DNA from: Lampropedia cohaerens
GTDB lineage: Bacteria > Pseudomonadota > Gammaproteobacteria > Burkholderiales > Burkholderiaceae_C
Direction: 5' to 3'
Length of the DNA stretch: 55,883 nucleotides
Assembly (NCBI RefSeq): GCF_001005215.1
Contig: NZ_LBNQ01000035.1
Coordinates: 1-55,883 of the forward strand
Position numbers and translations under genes: made by a program. Below are positions 20,715 through 29,731 of the stretch, in pieces. The first letter of the stretch is position 1, and the number at the start of each line of letters is the position of its first letter. The notes under the pieces are model-generated. The model ran no database searches and was not told the origin of the DNA. It worked only from the letters and a program-made list of their open reading frames with translations.

Positions 20715-22133
20715 TCAGGTATCGGAGGCGCCGTCGGAAGCTGCTGGCGCGTGACCGGCCTGCGCAAACAAGGCCTGCAGCTGGCCCCAGTTGATGCTCT
20801 GGCTGGTGGTCGCCAGCGTCACGCCATGGGCGGCGAAAGCCTTCAGCACGGCCAGGTTGATCTCCGAGCGCAGGCTCTCCAGTCCGCCCAGATGCACGTC
20901 GGCAATGTAGTAATTCAGCTTCAGCTCCAGGCCATCGGGGGAGACGTTCACCAGCGTCGTAAACGGAGCGGGTTTAGCCAGCACGCGGCGGCAGGCCTGC
21001 GCGGCTTGCACCATCAACTGCTGCGCCAGCGCCAAGTCATTGCCGTGGGTAATGAGCAGCGAGGTCGACTGCAGCGCGTTGCTTTGTTCGGTGGAGACCT
21101 TCTCCACCATTGAATTGGTCAACATCTCGTGTGGCACGATGGCCTGCCTGCCGCTGCTGGCCATGATGGAGGCATAGCGGCCGGACATCTCCGTGATGGT
21201 GCCCTCGAAGCCATTGACGCGGATGACATCTCCCACGCGGATTGCGCGTTCGGTCAGCAGCACGAAGCCGCTGACGTAGTTGGCCGCCAGCCGCTGCAGG
21301 CCCAGGCCGATGCCCACACCGAGCGCGCCGCCGAAAACCGACAGCGCCGTCAGGTCAATGCCGGCCATGTTCAGTGCAACCAGCAGACCAATCAGCAGCA
21401 GCACCGCGCGAATCGTGGTGGCAATCGCCTTGCGCACCGAGGGGCGTGCGCCGATGGCCGGTGCCATCAGCTTCTTCTCAATGATCGATGAACCCCACAG
21501 GCTGACGAGCAGAAAGATGACCGCAGTCACGGCCGACTCCAGCAGGCGCCGCAGCGAGACCGGGCTGCCACCGATGGTCCACGTGATGGCATCGAGCTCA
21601 CGCAGGATGGTCGGCCCCAGGCCCACGATCCACAGTGCGACCCAGCCCCAGATCAGCCAGGAAATGCTGCGCGAGATCGGCTGCACCCATGCCTTGCCGG
21701 GAAACGCCGCCTTGAGCACCTTCACGCCCAGCTGGATCAACAGCAGCGATGTCAGAAGCGCCGAGGCCAGCGGCAGCACCAGTACCGGCTGCACACGCGC
21801 CAGCAACGGCTGGAGGATGGCCAGCAGGCCCACCGCCAGCAGTGGCAGCAGCACGCCGTCATAGATATGCCGACCAAACAGGACGGAGTCGGGATTGTCG
21901 TAGTCCAACCCCCGCTTGAGCGCACGCAGCGCGCCCCACAGGACGAACAGCATGAGCAGGACCAGGCCCAGCTCCAGCAGGGCCTGGGGTCCGCTGAACT
22001 GGCCCGCCCAACTGATCAGCGAGTTGCGGGCGAGTTCGTCGCCGATGGTAGGCATGGCAGCGGCTGAGTCGGAGGCAGGCGCAGTCAATGGCATGGTGGC
22101 TTGGAGGTCCGTGGTGTCCGTCTGGCGACGCAC
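20715..22133 (-). CDS. MscS-family mechanosensitive ion channel
   Basis: The 472-residue membrane protein has four or five N-terminal helices (about residues 45-250) ahead of the MscS core. The pore helix region is ALSVFGGALGVGIGLGLQRLAANYVSGFVLLTERAIRVGDVIRVNGFEGTI by sense, with GALGVGIGLGLQ as the glycine/alanine-packed pore lining. The beta domain follows (GRYASIMASSGRQAIVPHEMLTNSMVEK). It would open under membrane tension and release osmolytes. GTG 22133 has AAGGACGG upstream; ATG 22094 is a possible later start. The extra helices place it with YbdG/YnaI-like rather than minimal MscS proteins. The gene precedes etfB on the same strand after a 154-base gap. Confidence 0.9.
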   Translation of the reverse strand: MRRQTDTTDLQATMPLTAPASDSAAAMPTIGDELARNSLISWAGQFSGPQALLELGLVLLMLFVLWGALRALKRGLDYDNPDSVLFGRHIYDGVLLPLLAVGLLAILQPLLARVQPVLVLPLASALLTSLLLIQLGVKVLKAAFPGKAWVQPISRSISWLIWGWVALWIVGLGPTILRELDAITWTIGGSPVSLRRLLESAVTAVIFLLVSLWGSSIIEKKLMAPAIGARPSVRKAIATTIRAVLLLIGLLVALNMAGIDLTALSVFGGALGVGIGLGLQRLAANYVSGFVLLTERAIRVGDVIRVNGFEGTITEMSGRYASIMASSGRQAIVPHEMLTNSMVEKVSTEQSNALQSTSLLITHGNDLALAQQLMVQAAQACRRVLAKPAPFTTLVNVSPDGLELKLNYYIADVHLGGLESLRSEINLAVLKAFAAHGVTLATTSQSINWGQLQALFAQAGHAPAASDGASDT

Positions 22134-22272
22134 TGCGTGCCGTCCTTGACGGTCCGCAGCCGAGTCGGTGCAACAGATCCGGATTGTGCGTCAGTTGCAA
22201 TAATGCCGCGTGAAGACGCGGCGCATTCCGACGGCCCTGCCGGCTGCCCGGCCAGCGCGCATGCGGCCCCTG

Positions 22273-23223
22273 TCACAGCCCGGCCAGCACACGCACGTGC
22301 GCTTCCACGCTGCGTGCCAGTGGCTCCATCACGTAGCCGCCTTCCAGGCTGGAGACGATGCGCCCGCCGGCATGGCGCCGGGCAATGTCGACGATCAGCT
22401 GGGTGATCCAAGCGTAGTCGCTCTCGCTGAGCATCAGCTGGCCCATGTCGTCGTCGCGGTGGGCGTCAAAGCCCGCACTGATGAAGATCATCTGCGGCTT
22501 GAAGGCCTCCAGGCGAGGCACCCACATCATGTCGATGATCTCGCGCACATCCATGCCCTTGGTGTAAGCCGGCACGGGGATGTTGCACATGTTCTCGCCT
22601 TTGGCCTGCTCGCCGCTGTTGGGAAAGAATGGACTTTGAAAAAAACTGACCATCAGCGTGCGCGCATCGCCGGCCAGAATGTCCTCCGTGCCATTGCCGT
22701 GATGCACGTCGAAATCGATCACCGCCACACGCTCGAGCTGGCGCCGCTGCAGCGCGTACTTGGCGCCAACGGCAATGTTGTTGAAGAAGCAAAAGCCCAT
22801 CGCCTTGTCGCGCTCGGCATGGTGTCCGGGTGGGCGTACGGCGCAAAACGCGTTGTCGAGCCTGCCTTCGATCACCATGTCCGTGGCGGCGACTACCGCA
22901 CCGGCCGCGCGCAGCGCGGCATTCCAGGTGTGCGGCGACAGCAGCGTGTCCGTATCGATCTGGGAGTAGCCATCGCCGCCAGCGGCAATTTCCTCCTGCA
23001 TCAGCAGGTCCAGCCCGCGCATCGCCGCCACATGCATGCGGCTGTGCGCCAGTTCCAGATCGTAGATGGAGGCCTTGGGCGCATCGTGCCGTTGCAGCAC
23101 ATCCATCACACCAGAGATCAGCAACCGGTCCTCAATGGCATCGAGCCGCGCTGCACATTCAGGGTGACCTGCGCCCATGTCGTGCAACCAGCAATCCCGG
23201 TGCGTGAAATATCCTGTCGCCAT
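22273..23223 (-). CDS. Histone deacetylase-family (acetylpolyamine/protein deacetylase-like) hydrolase
   Basis: The 316-residue zinc hydrolase carries the family motifs in order: HPECAARLDAIEDRL, AVRPPGHHAERDKAMGFCFFNN (catalytic histidine pair), VAVIDFDVHHGNGTEDI (metal-binding Asp and His) and MIFISAGFDAHRDD (second metal Asp), ending SLEGGYVMEPLARSV. Bacterial members deacetylate polyamines, small molecules or proteins. The substrate is not shown here. ATG 23223 follows GGGAG; the frame to 23250 is less likely. It is divergent from moxR with a 139-base shared promoter region. Confidence 0.93.
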   Translation of the reverse strand: MATGYFTHRDCWLHDMGAGHPECAARLDAIEDRLLISGVMDVLQRHDAPKASIYDLELAHSRMHVAAMRGLDLLMQEEIAAGGDGYSQIDTDTLLSPHTWNAALRAAGAVVAATDMVIEGRLDNAFCAVRPPGHHAERDKAMGFCFFNNIAVGAKYALQRRQLERVAVIDFDVHHGNGTEDILAGDARTLMVSFFQSPFFPNSGEQAKGENMCNIPVPAYTKGMDVREIIDMMWVPRLEAFKPQMIFISAGFDAHRDDDMGQLMLSESDYAWITQLIVDIARRHAGGRIVSSLEGGYVMEPLARSVEAHVRVLAGL

Positions 23224-23362
23224 GGCGTTGTCTCCCAAGTGCCTTACCATTGAAAGCCATATTTACAGGTGCTTACGGTTGTGCCCTGCACCTTGTATTC
23301 GTAGCCGAGCGGGTTTCCCCTACCCGGCGCTCTGTGCGCATGCAAATACTCTACACGCAAAA

Positions 23363-24283
23363 ATGGCTTTTCACGCGCAAATCAACGCCGTACTGGCGCA
23401 GCTCAACGGCCTCATCGTGGGCAAGTCCGACCAGGTGCGCGACTGCGTGACCTGCCTGCTGGCTGGCGGCCATCTGCTGATCGAGGATGTGCCTGGCGTG
23501 GGCAAGACGACACTGGCGCACGGGCTGGCCCACACCTTGGGCCTGCAGTTCTCGCGCGTGCAGTTCACCGCCGACCTCATGCCCAGCGACCTGACGGGCG
23601 TGTCGGTCTACGACCGTGCGCGGGAAGGCTTCGTATTCCACCCCGGGCCGATCTTTGCGCAGATCCTCCTGGCCGACGAAATCAACCGTGCCAGCCCGAA
23701 GTCGCAGAGCGCGCTGCTCGAGGCCATGGAGGAGTACCAGGTCACCGCCGAAGGCAGTACGCGGGCGCTGCCGCAGCCTTTTTTCGTCATCGCCACGCAG
23801 AATCCGCGCGAGCAGCTGGGCACCTACCCGCTGCCGGAGTCGCAGCTGGATCGCTTCCTGATGCGCGTCTCACTGGGCTATCCGGACCGCGAGGCCGAGC
23901 GCCGCATCCTGGCGGGCAACGGCCATCGCCGCAAGGCGCAGGAGCTGCTGCCGCTGCTGGATGCCACCGAGTTGCTGCGCATCCAGCAGGCCGTCACAGA
24001 AGTGCATGCGTCCGCGCCGCTGCTGGACTACGTGCTGGATCTGGTCGAGGCCAGCCGCAATGGCCAATGGTTCGTGCAGGGCCTGAGCCCGCGTGCGGCC
24101 ATTGCGCTGCTGCGCGTAGCCAAGGCGCGCGCCTTCATTGAGGGACGTGCGCATATCTCGCCCGACGATGTGCAGGACACCATCGTGCAGACCGTGGCAC
24201 ACCGGCTGGTGCCGGTGGCCCAGTCCGGCCGCAGCCCCGTCGCCCAGGTGCAGGCCATGGTTGAAAGCGTCCCGCTTCGCTGA
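23363..24283 (+). CDS. MoxR-family AAA+ ATPase
   Basis: The 306-residue AAA+ protein has Walker A LIEDVPGVGKTTLAHGLAH (about residues 40-58), Walker B ILLADEINRASPKSQSALLEAMEE, sensor 1 VIATQNP and the C-terminal lid (GLSPRAAIALLRVAKARA). MoxR ATPases act as chaperones for VWA- or DUF58-containing partners. Here the DUF58 gene follows 9 bases after the stop, then a transglutaminase-like TgpA gene, the common MoxR-DUF58-TgpA trio. ATG 23363 gives the usual family N-terminus (VLAQLNGLIVGKSDQVR); the frame runs open further upstream into the HDAC promoter region. Confidence 0.94.
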   Translation: MAFHAQINAVLAQLNGLIVGKSDQVRDCVTCLLAGGHLLIEDVPGVGKTTLAHGLAHTLGLQFSRVQFTADLMPSDLTGVSVYDRAREGFVFHPGPIFAQILLADEINRASPKSQSALLEAMEEYQVTAEGSTRALPQPFFVIATQNPREQLGTYPLPESQLDRFLMRVSLGYPDREAERRILAGNGHRRKAQELLPLLDATELLRIQQAVTEVHASAPLLDYVLDLVEASRNGQWFVQGLSPRAAIALLRVAKARAFIEGRAHISPDDVQDTIVQTVAHRLVPVAQSGRSPVAQVQAMVESVPLR

Positions 24284-24292
24284 GGACCGGTC

Positions 24293-25267
24293 ATGGCTGT
24301 TCACGCCCTGCGGCAACGCCTTGATGCCTGGCTGCGCGGCCGCATGCCGGCCACCGACGTCTGGACGCTGACGCAACGCAATCTCTACGTGCTGCCCACC
24401 GGCACCGGCTGGATGCTGGCCGTTACATGCACGCTGCTGCTGGTCGCCTCGGTCAACTACCAGATCAACCTCGGCTTCCTGTTCACCTTCATGCTCGCGG
24501 GCGTGACCTTCGTGAGCATTCTGGTGGCGCATGGCAACCTGCGTGGCCTGACGCTGCGGGCGCAGCCAGCGGCACCTGCGTTCGCGCACCAGGCCCCGGT
24601 GCTGACGCTGCACGTGGACAGCGGCCCCGCCGCCAGAAAGCGCTTTGCCGTGCAGCTACAGGTGCGTGATGCGGCAGACTCGTGTGGGCAGGTGCTCGAT
24701 CTCGCCCCGGGCGAGCAGGCCTTGGTGGAGCTGCCGCTGCCGCCGCTGCCGCGTGGCCTGCACGCCTGTCCTGTCATCACCGTGCAGACGCACTATCCAC
24801 TTGGCGCATTCCGGCTCTGGTCGTTGTGGCAGCCTGCCACGCAACTGCTGATCTATCCCGCACCGGAGCCAAACGCTCCGGCGCTGCCGCACAGCCGCTC
24901 TGCAGGCTTGGCTGGCGTGGCGTCCACGCGCGCCGAGGCATTCGAGTACGACGGCTTTCGCGCCTACCAGCGCGGCGACCCGATGCGCACGATCCTCTGG
25001 AAGAAAACCGCCACCGCGCTGGCAACCGGGCATGGCGACTGGGTACGGCGCGACCAGGCGCAAACCGGTGCCACCGAGCTGTGGCTGGACCATGCCGCCA
25101 CGGGCCTGCAGCAGCCGGAGGCAGTGCTGGCGCGCCTGTGCGCATGGGTGCTGCAGGCCGATGCAGCCGGCCTGCGCTACGGGCTGCGGCTGCCGGGCCA
25201 TCAGCTGGCGCCGGATGCCGGCGCCGCCCACAGACATGCCTGCCTGCGGGCATTGGCCCTGCAATGA
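24293..25267 (+). CDS. DUF58-domain protein of the MoxR-DUF58-TgpA operon
   Basis: The 324-residue product has an N-terminal pair of membrane helices (about residues 38-80, GWMLAVTCTLLLVASVNYQ and NLGFLFTFMLAGVTFVSIL). A beta-rich region follows, then the DUF58 signature FEYDGFRAYQRGDPMRTILWKK (about 218-240). The R-YQ-GD-R-I-WK pattern is the family hallmark. Its role is not established, though co-occurrence with MoxR and TgpA is very frequent. It starts 9 bases after moxR and ends 19 bases before tgpA, so it belongs to one operon. Confidence 0.9.
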   Translation: MAVHALRQRLDAWLRGRMPATDVWTLTQRNLYVLPTGTGWMLAVTCTLLLVASVNYQINLGFLFTFMLAGVTFVSILVAHGNLRGLTLRAQPAAPAFAHQAPVLTLHVDSGPAARKRFAVQLQVRDAADSCGQVLDLAPGEQALVELPLPPLPRGLHACPVITVQTHYPLGAFRLWSLWQPATQLLIYPAPEPNAPALPHSRSAGLAGVASTRAEAFEYDGFRAYQRGDPMRTILWKKTATALATGHGDWVRRDQAQTGATELWLDHAATGLQQPEAVLARLCAWVLQADAAGLRYGLRLPGHQLAPDAGAAHRHACLRALALQ

Positions 25268-25286
25268 CGCGGATGGAGCCAGCGCG

Positions 25287-27329
25287 ATGAACTTCCTTGT
25301 GCAACGCTGCAACCGGCTTTCGCGCACCACGCGCGACGAGCTGTTTCTGCTGGCGGTACTGACATTGCTGACGCTGCAGATGGCGCGCGCCCTGCCACTC
25401 TGGGCGGGTGCCTATGCCCTGTCCCTGCTCGGCTGGCGTGCCTGGATCAGCCTGCGCAGGCAGGCCCTGCCGCGGCGCTGGACGGTCATAGCCCTGCTGT
25501 TGCTGGGCATGGCAGGCGCTGCATGGGAGCTGGTGGCGCAGCGTTCGATATCCGGTGCGGCACTGGTGTTTCTGCTGCTGCTGCTCGCGCTCAAGACGCT
25601 GGAGTTGCATGCCCGCCGGGATGCGCTGGTGCTGTTCTTTCTGGGGTTTTTCTGCATCGTCACCACCTTCCTGTTTGCGCAGACCATCTCCGTGGCACTG
25701 CTGATGCTGCTGGTCTTCTGGGGTCTGCTGACGGCCGTCATCAATGCGCAAAAGCCCGTGGGCCGGCCCCCGATTGGCGAGGCGGCACTGGCAGCAGCCA
25801 GGCTGGTGGCCATCGGCCTGCCACTGATCGCCGTGCTGTATGTGTTCTTTCCCCGCTTTCCACCGCTGTGGGGCATTCCGAACGCGCCGGTACAGGGTGT
25901 GACCGGGCTGTCGGGTGCAATGGAGGTCGGCACGATTGCCGATCTGGCACAGAACCGTGCCATCGCGCTGCGCGTGCAGTTTGCGGCCGATTCGCCGCGA
26001 CCGCGTCAGGCACAGATGTACTTTCGCGGGCCAGTGCTTTCGCGCTTCGATGGCAGGCGCTGGACGGCAGGGGACGCCTATCCCCTGATGCCGCAGGCCC
26101 CTGCCGGCAGCAGCCAGAATCCAGTGGTTGCTGCTGGCACGCCTGTGCGCTATGAGGCCATCATCGAGCCGCATCGCCAGCGCTGGCTGCTGCCACTGGA
26201 GCTGTTGCCCGCAGCCATCGATGACAGCATGCCGAACTTCCTCGACCAGGAGCTGGTCTGGCACAGCGTGCGTCCGGTCAACAGCGCCTTGCGTTACCAG
26301 GCACAGGCTTATCTGCAGAGCCAGGTTGCGGCACAGGCGCAGCCAGCGCAACTGCGACGCTATCTGCAGCTGCCCGAATCGGGCAACGCCCGCACGCGCG
26401 CCTGGGCGCAGCAGCTGCGCGCCAGCTATGCGCCTGGCCATGGCGACCGTGCCCTGGCTGAACACGTTCTGCGCACGCTGCACGAGCAGGACTACCACTA
26501 CACCCTGCAACCGCCGCTGTACGGCGACGACACCGCCGACGCATTCTGGTTCGTGCACCGTGCAGGCTTTTGCGAACACATCGCCTCGGCCTACGCGGTG
26601 CTGATGCGCGCTGCCGGCATTCCTGCGCGCATCGTCACCGGCTACCAGGGCGGCGAGGCCAATCCCTACGACGGCGTGTGGACGGTGCGCCAGTCCGATG
26701 CGCACGCTTGGGTGGAAATCTGGCTGCCGGGCGAGGGCTGGGTGCGCATCGATCCGACGGCAGCAATTGCGCCGCAGCGCATCAACCTCACGCAGTCGGA
26801 AGCGCTGGCGCAGCAGGGCAGTGACACACGCACTGGTGGCTACAGCAGCGCCTTCAGCTGGCTGGCGCAGTACCAGGCAGTGCGCGACGCCATCGACTAC
26901 CGCTGGACCCAGTGGGTGCTCAACTACGACCAGCGCAACCAGCGCACGCTGCTGCAACGGCTGGGCCTGCGCAGCAGCAGCTGGTTGGCCATTGCCCTGA
27001 CGGCAGTGGTCGTGATGGGCGTGACCACGCTTGGCTTCCTGCTGCTGCCCTGGCTGCGCAGCCGCCGACGCGATCCCTGGCAGCGCCTGCTGCAGGACAC
27101 CCGCGCCCGGCTGGAGGCCGCAGGTCTGCCGCTGCCGCCGCATACGCCGCCGCGGCGCATGGCACAGGCGGCCGACAGGTTTTTTGGCGCCGCCGCAGCG
27201 GATGTATCACAATGGCTCATCGCGCTGGATGCTCAGCGCTACGGCACGCATGCCGATGCGTCCGTGGCCGCACTGGCGCGCCGCTGGCATCACCTGCAAT
27301 GGCCAGGCGATGCACATCCACCGAAGTAG
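25287..27329 (+). CDS. TgpA-like membrane transglutaminase/protease-family protein
   Basis: The 680-residue product has several N-terminal membrane helices (about residues 18-190), a periplasmic transglutaminase-like domain, a helix (LAIALTAVVVMGVTTLGFLL, about 570) and a cytosolic C-terminal DUF4129-like region. The catalytic triad is probably Cys429 (HRAGFCEHIASAYAVLMR), His473 (DAHAWVEIW) and Asp489 (RIDPTAA). It resembles P. aeruginosa TgpA, an essential inner-membrane protein of unknown substrate. ATG 25287 follows GGAG; the frame open back to 25032 overlaps the DUF58 gene. It closes the MoxR-DUF58-TgpA group. Confidence 0.92.
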   Translation: MNFLVQRCNRLSRTTRDELFLLAVLTLLTLQMARALPLWAGAYALSLLGWRAWISLRRQALPRRWTVIALLLLGMAGAAWELVAQRSISGAALVFLLLLLALKTLELHARRDALVLFFLGFFCIVTTFLFAQTISVALLMLLVFWGLLTAVINAQKPVGRPPIGEAALAAARLVAIGLPLIAVLYVFFPRFPPLWGIPNAPVQGVTGLSGAMEVGTIADLAQNRAIALRVQFAADSPRPRQAQMYFRGPVLSRFDGRRWTAGDAYPLMPQAPAGSSQNPVVAAGTPVRYEAIIEPHRQRWLLPLELLPAAIDDSMPNFLDQELVWHSVRPVNSALRYQAQAYLQSQVAAQAQPAQLRRYLQLPESGNARTRAWAQQLRASYAPGHGDRALAEHVLRTLHEQDYHYTLQPPLYGDDTADAFWFVHRAGFCEHIASAYAVLMRAAGIPARIVTGYQGGEANPYDGVWTVRQSDAHAWVEIWLPGEGWVRIDPTAAIAPQRINLTQSEALAQQGSDTRTGGYSSAFSWLAQYQAVRDAIDYRWTQWVLNYDQRNQRTLLQRLGLRSSSWLAIALTAVVVMGVTTLGFLLLPWLRSRRRDPWQRLLQDTRARLEAAGLPLPPHTPPRRMAQAADRFFGAAAADVSQWLIALDAQRYGTHADASVAALARRWHHLQWPGDAHPPK

Positions 27330-27344
27330 CCTGAGATTGTCGTT

Positions 27345-28487
27345 TTGCCTGTTCACGCCCGCCGTTGCCACCTGATTGCCCTTCCCTCGCGCCGTTTGGT
27401 TGCCGCTTGCGCCGCCCTGGCGCTGGCCATGGTTGCCGCGCCCACTGCCAACGCCCAGCCCGCGCCGCAGGCAGCCAGTGCGCAGGAGGCGCAGCAGCGG
27501 CAATGGCGCATGCAGCTGCAGACCTTCGCCGGCAGTCTGACCGACGATGCGGAACTGCCAGCGCAGTGGGTCGCCCAGGTTTTGGGCCAGGCCCAGTACA
27601 ACGCGCGCGTCAAGCGTCTGATGACGCCAGCGCCCGGCACCACGACCACCGTGCGCGACTGGCAGGCCTACCGCGCGCGCCTACTCACGAGCGCCCGCAT
27701 CGAATCGGGCGTGATGTTCTGGCGGCGCCATCAGCGCACGCTGCAGGACGCCGAGTTGCGCTGGGGCGTGCCTGCCAGCGTCATCGTCGGCATCATCGGA
27801 ATCGAGAGCTCCTACGGCCAGAACACCGGCAACATTCGCGTGCTCGATGCACTGGCGACGCTGGCCTTTGACTACCCTTCAGAACACCCACGGGCACTGG
27901 AGCGCGCCGACTACTTTCGCCGCGAGCTCGTGCAGTTTCTGCGCATGGCGCGCAGCAACGGGCTTGACCCGCTGCAGCTCAGAGGCAGCTATGCCGGTGC
28001 CATGGGCATTCCGCAGTTCATGCCCTCGAGCTGGATGCTTTACGGACAGGATTTCGACGGCGATGGCCGCGTCAACCTGATCGACAGCCCGGAAGATGCC
28101 ATCGGCTCGGTAGCCAACTACCTTGCCGCGCACGGCTGGCGCGCCGGCCAACCCGCGTACTTCGACGTGGCGCTGCAGGCCGACGACGCGCAGAAAGCGG
28201 CCTTGCTGGCACCCAGTATCCTGCCGACCTTTGACCAGCCCGGCCTGGTGGCACTGGGCGCGCAGCTGCTGCCGGCTGGCCAGCGCTACGACGGGCAGAT
28301 GGCGCTGATTGAACTGCGCAACGGTGCGCAGCCGGCCGAATATGTCATCGGCACGGAAAACTTCTACGCTGTCACCCGCTACAACCAGTCCAGCTACTAC
28401 GCGCTGGCGGTGCTGCAGCTGGGCGAGGCGGTGCAGCAGCGCCTGCAGCAGCAAGCCACTTCCGTGGCGCCTCCGGCGAATTTCTAG
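27345..28487 (+). CDS. mltB: Lytic murein transglycosylase MltB family
   Basis: The 380-residue exported enzyme cleaves peptidoglycan glycan strands with formation of 1,6-anhydromuramic acid. A signal peptide is visible (RRLVAACAALALAMVAAPTANA). The SLT domain has VGIIGIESSYGQNTGN with the catalytic Glu in IESSYG. FDYPSEHPRALERADYFRREL, SYAGAMGIPQFMPSSWMLYGQDFDGDG and SPEDAIGSVANYLAAHGW follow. No lipobox cysteine is present at the cleavage site, so it is probably soluble and periplasmic. The displayed start is TTG 27345, with a weak ribosome-binding site. It lies 15 bases after tgpA, suggesting co-transcription with the MoxR operon. Confidence 0.93.
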   Translation: MPVHARRCHLIALPSRRLVAACAALALAMVAAPTANAQPAPQAASAQEAQQRQWRMQLQTFAGSLTDDAELPAQWVAQVLGQAQYNARVKRLMTPAPGTTTTVRDWQAYRARLLTSARIESGVMFWRRHQRTLQDAELRWGVPASVIVGIIGIESSYGQNTGNIRVLDALATLAFDYPSEHPRALERADYFRRELVQFLRMARSNGLDPLQLRGSYAGAMGIPQFMPSSWMLYGQDFDGDGRVNLIDSPEDAIGSVANYLAAHGWRAGQPAYFDVALQADDAQKAALLAPSILPTFDQPGLVALGAQLLPAGQRYDGQMALIELRNGAQPAEYVIGTENFYAVTRYNQSSYYALAVLQLGEAVQQRLQQQATSVAPPANF

Positions 28488-28495
28488 GAGCCCGT

Positions 28496-28561
28496 TCACC
28501 CCCTCGTGCGCTGCGCTCGCGACCGGCGCAGGGCGAGAAAAGATCGTAAACAGGTTCTCAG
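28496..28561. repeat. REP-like palindromic element between convergent genes
   Basis: GAGCCCGTTCAC at the left and GTAAACAGGTTCTC at the right are imperfect inverted repeats around a CG-rich core with CGTGCGCTGCGCTCGCG. A half copy (GTAAACAGGTTCT) recurs at 44255-44267. It fills the whole gap between the ends of mltB and the nitronate monooxygenase gene, so it could act as a two-way terminator. Confidence 0.55.
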
Positions 28562-29643
28562 GATCCGGCCGTTGCTGTCACCCCTTGCGCCTGCCATTGC
28601 TGCACCAGCGTTGCCACCAGCTGCGCCGCGGGCAGCGCACGCGCCAATGGCGCAGCCTGCCCGGCCCAATGCGCAGCGTAATCGTGGCAGCCGTGCTGCA
28701 CGGCCACCTGATGCAGGGCCTTGGCAGCGCTGTAGGCCACCGGGTAGTCCGGCAGCGCCGGTGCATCGGCACGGGCACCGAGCGCGTGCAGGCGGCCTGC
28801 AATGCCACGTGCCGGCCTGCCAGAAATGGCACTGGTCACGGCGGTTTGCAGCGCCTGGTCGCTCTGCAGCGCCGCGCGGTAGGCGGCACTGGCAGAGGAT
28901 TCGGGGCAAAGGATGAATGCCGTGCCCAGCTGCACAGCGGCAGCGCCCAGCCGCAGGGCCGCAGCCATGCCGGCGCCGTCCATGATGCCACCTGCCGCGA
29001 TTACCGGCACGGGCAGGCGCGCGGCCAGCATGCGCACCAGTGCGAAGGTGCCCAGCATCGGATCCTGCGCGGGATCGAAACAACCGCGGTGCCCGCCCGC
29101 CTCGGCGCCCTGCGCAATCAGAATGTCAATGCCGCTGCGCACGATCTGCGCGGCCTCCTGGACGTTGGTGGCACAGGCCATGGTGACGATGCCGACCTCG
29201 CGCAGCGCGTCGATGGCGCTTTGCTCCGGCAATCCGAAATGGAAGCTGACCACCGCCGGACGCAGTGCCAGCAGCATCTGCAGTAGTTCCACATTGCCGA
29301 CCAGGGTGGCATAGCCCTCCTGCAGCGCCGTCGGCGGTTGCGCGCCGAAACGCCGAAACTCGGGCGCCAGAAACTCCAGCCAGGCGCGCTCACGCGCCGC
29401 GTCGCGGTGGGCCGGGCGGTGGCAGAACAGATTGACGTTGAAGGGCCGACTGGTGCGCTCACGGGTCTGGGCAATCAACTCTGCAGCCTGCGCTGCGGTG
29501 CACGCGCCCAGCCCCAGCGAGCCCAGCGCACCAGCCTCGCTGACGGCAGCCGCCAGCGCCGGGGTACTCACGCCCGCCATGGGCGCCTGTATCAATGGCC
29601 AGGTGATGCCCAGCCGAGCCAACAGCGATGCGGATGCCGCCAT
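28558..29643 (-). CDS. Nitronate monooxygenase (FMN-dependent, 2-nitropropane dioxygenase family)
   Basis: The 361-residue TIM-barrel flavoenzyme would oxidise toxic alkyl nitronates such as propionate-3-nitronate. Motifs are PLIQAPMAGVSTPALAAAVS at the N-terminus, SEAGALGSLGLGACTAAQ, NVNLFCHRPA, SFHFGLP, DILIAQGAEAGGHRG (about residues 175-190, with the catalytic-site histidine) and VIAAGGIMDGAGMAAALRLGA, FMN phosphate binding. Length is typical. It stands alone between a REP-like repeat and the transporter gene. Confidence 0.92.
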   Translation of the reverse strand: MAASASLLARLGITWPLIQAPMAGVSTPALAAAVSEAGALGSLGLGACTAAQAAELIAQTRERTSRPFNVNLFCHRPAHRDAARERAWLEFLAPEFRRFGAQPPTALQEGYATLVGNVELLQMLLALRPAVVSFHFGLPEQSAIDALREVGIVTMACATNVQEAAQIVRSGIDILIAQGAEAGGHRGCFDPAQDPMLGTFALVRMLAARLPVPVIAAGGIMDGAGMAAALRLGAAAVQLGTAFILCPESSASAAYRAALQSDQALQTAVTSAISGRPARGIAGRLHALGARADAPALPDYPVAYSAAKALHQVAVQHGCHDYAAHWAGQAAPLARALPAAQLVATLVQQWQAQGVTATAGS

Positions 29644-29731
29644 ACGTGCCTTTCATGATCTACCAGCGAAAGTCCCATTATGCGTGGGTCGCGCGGCGCA
29701 AAGGATGCGTCAGGGGTAGTGAGGCCGGCCG

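Noticed and set aside
24777..27143. 788-residue minus-strand open frame
   Set aside because: It is antisense to the tgpA-like gene and is Gln/Arg/His-rich with no recognisable domain.
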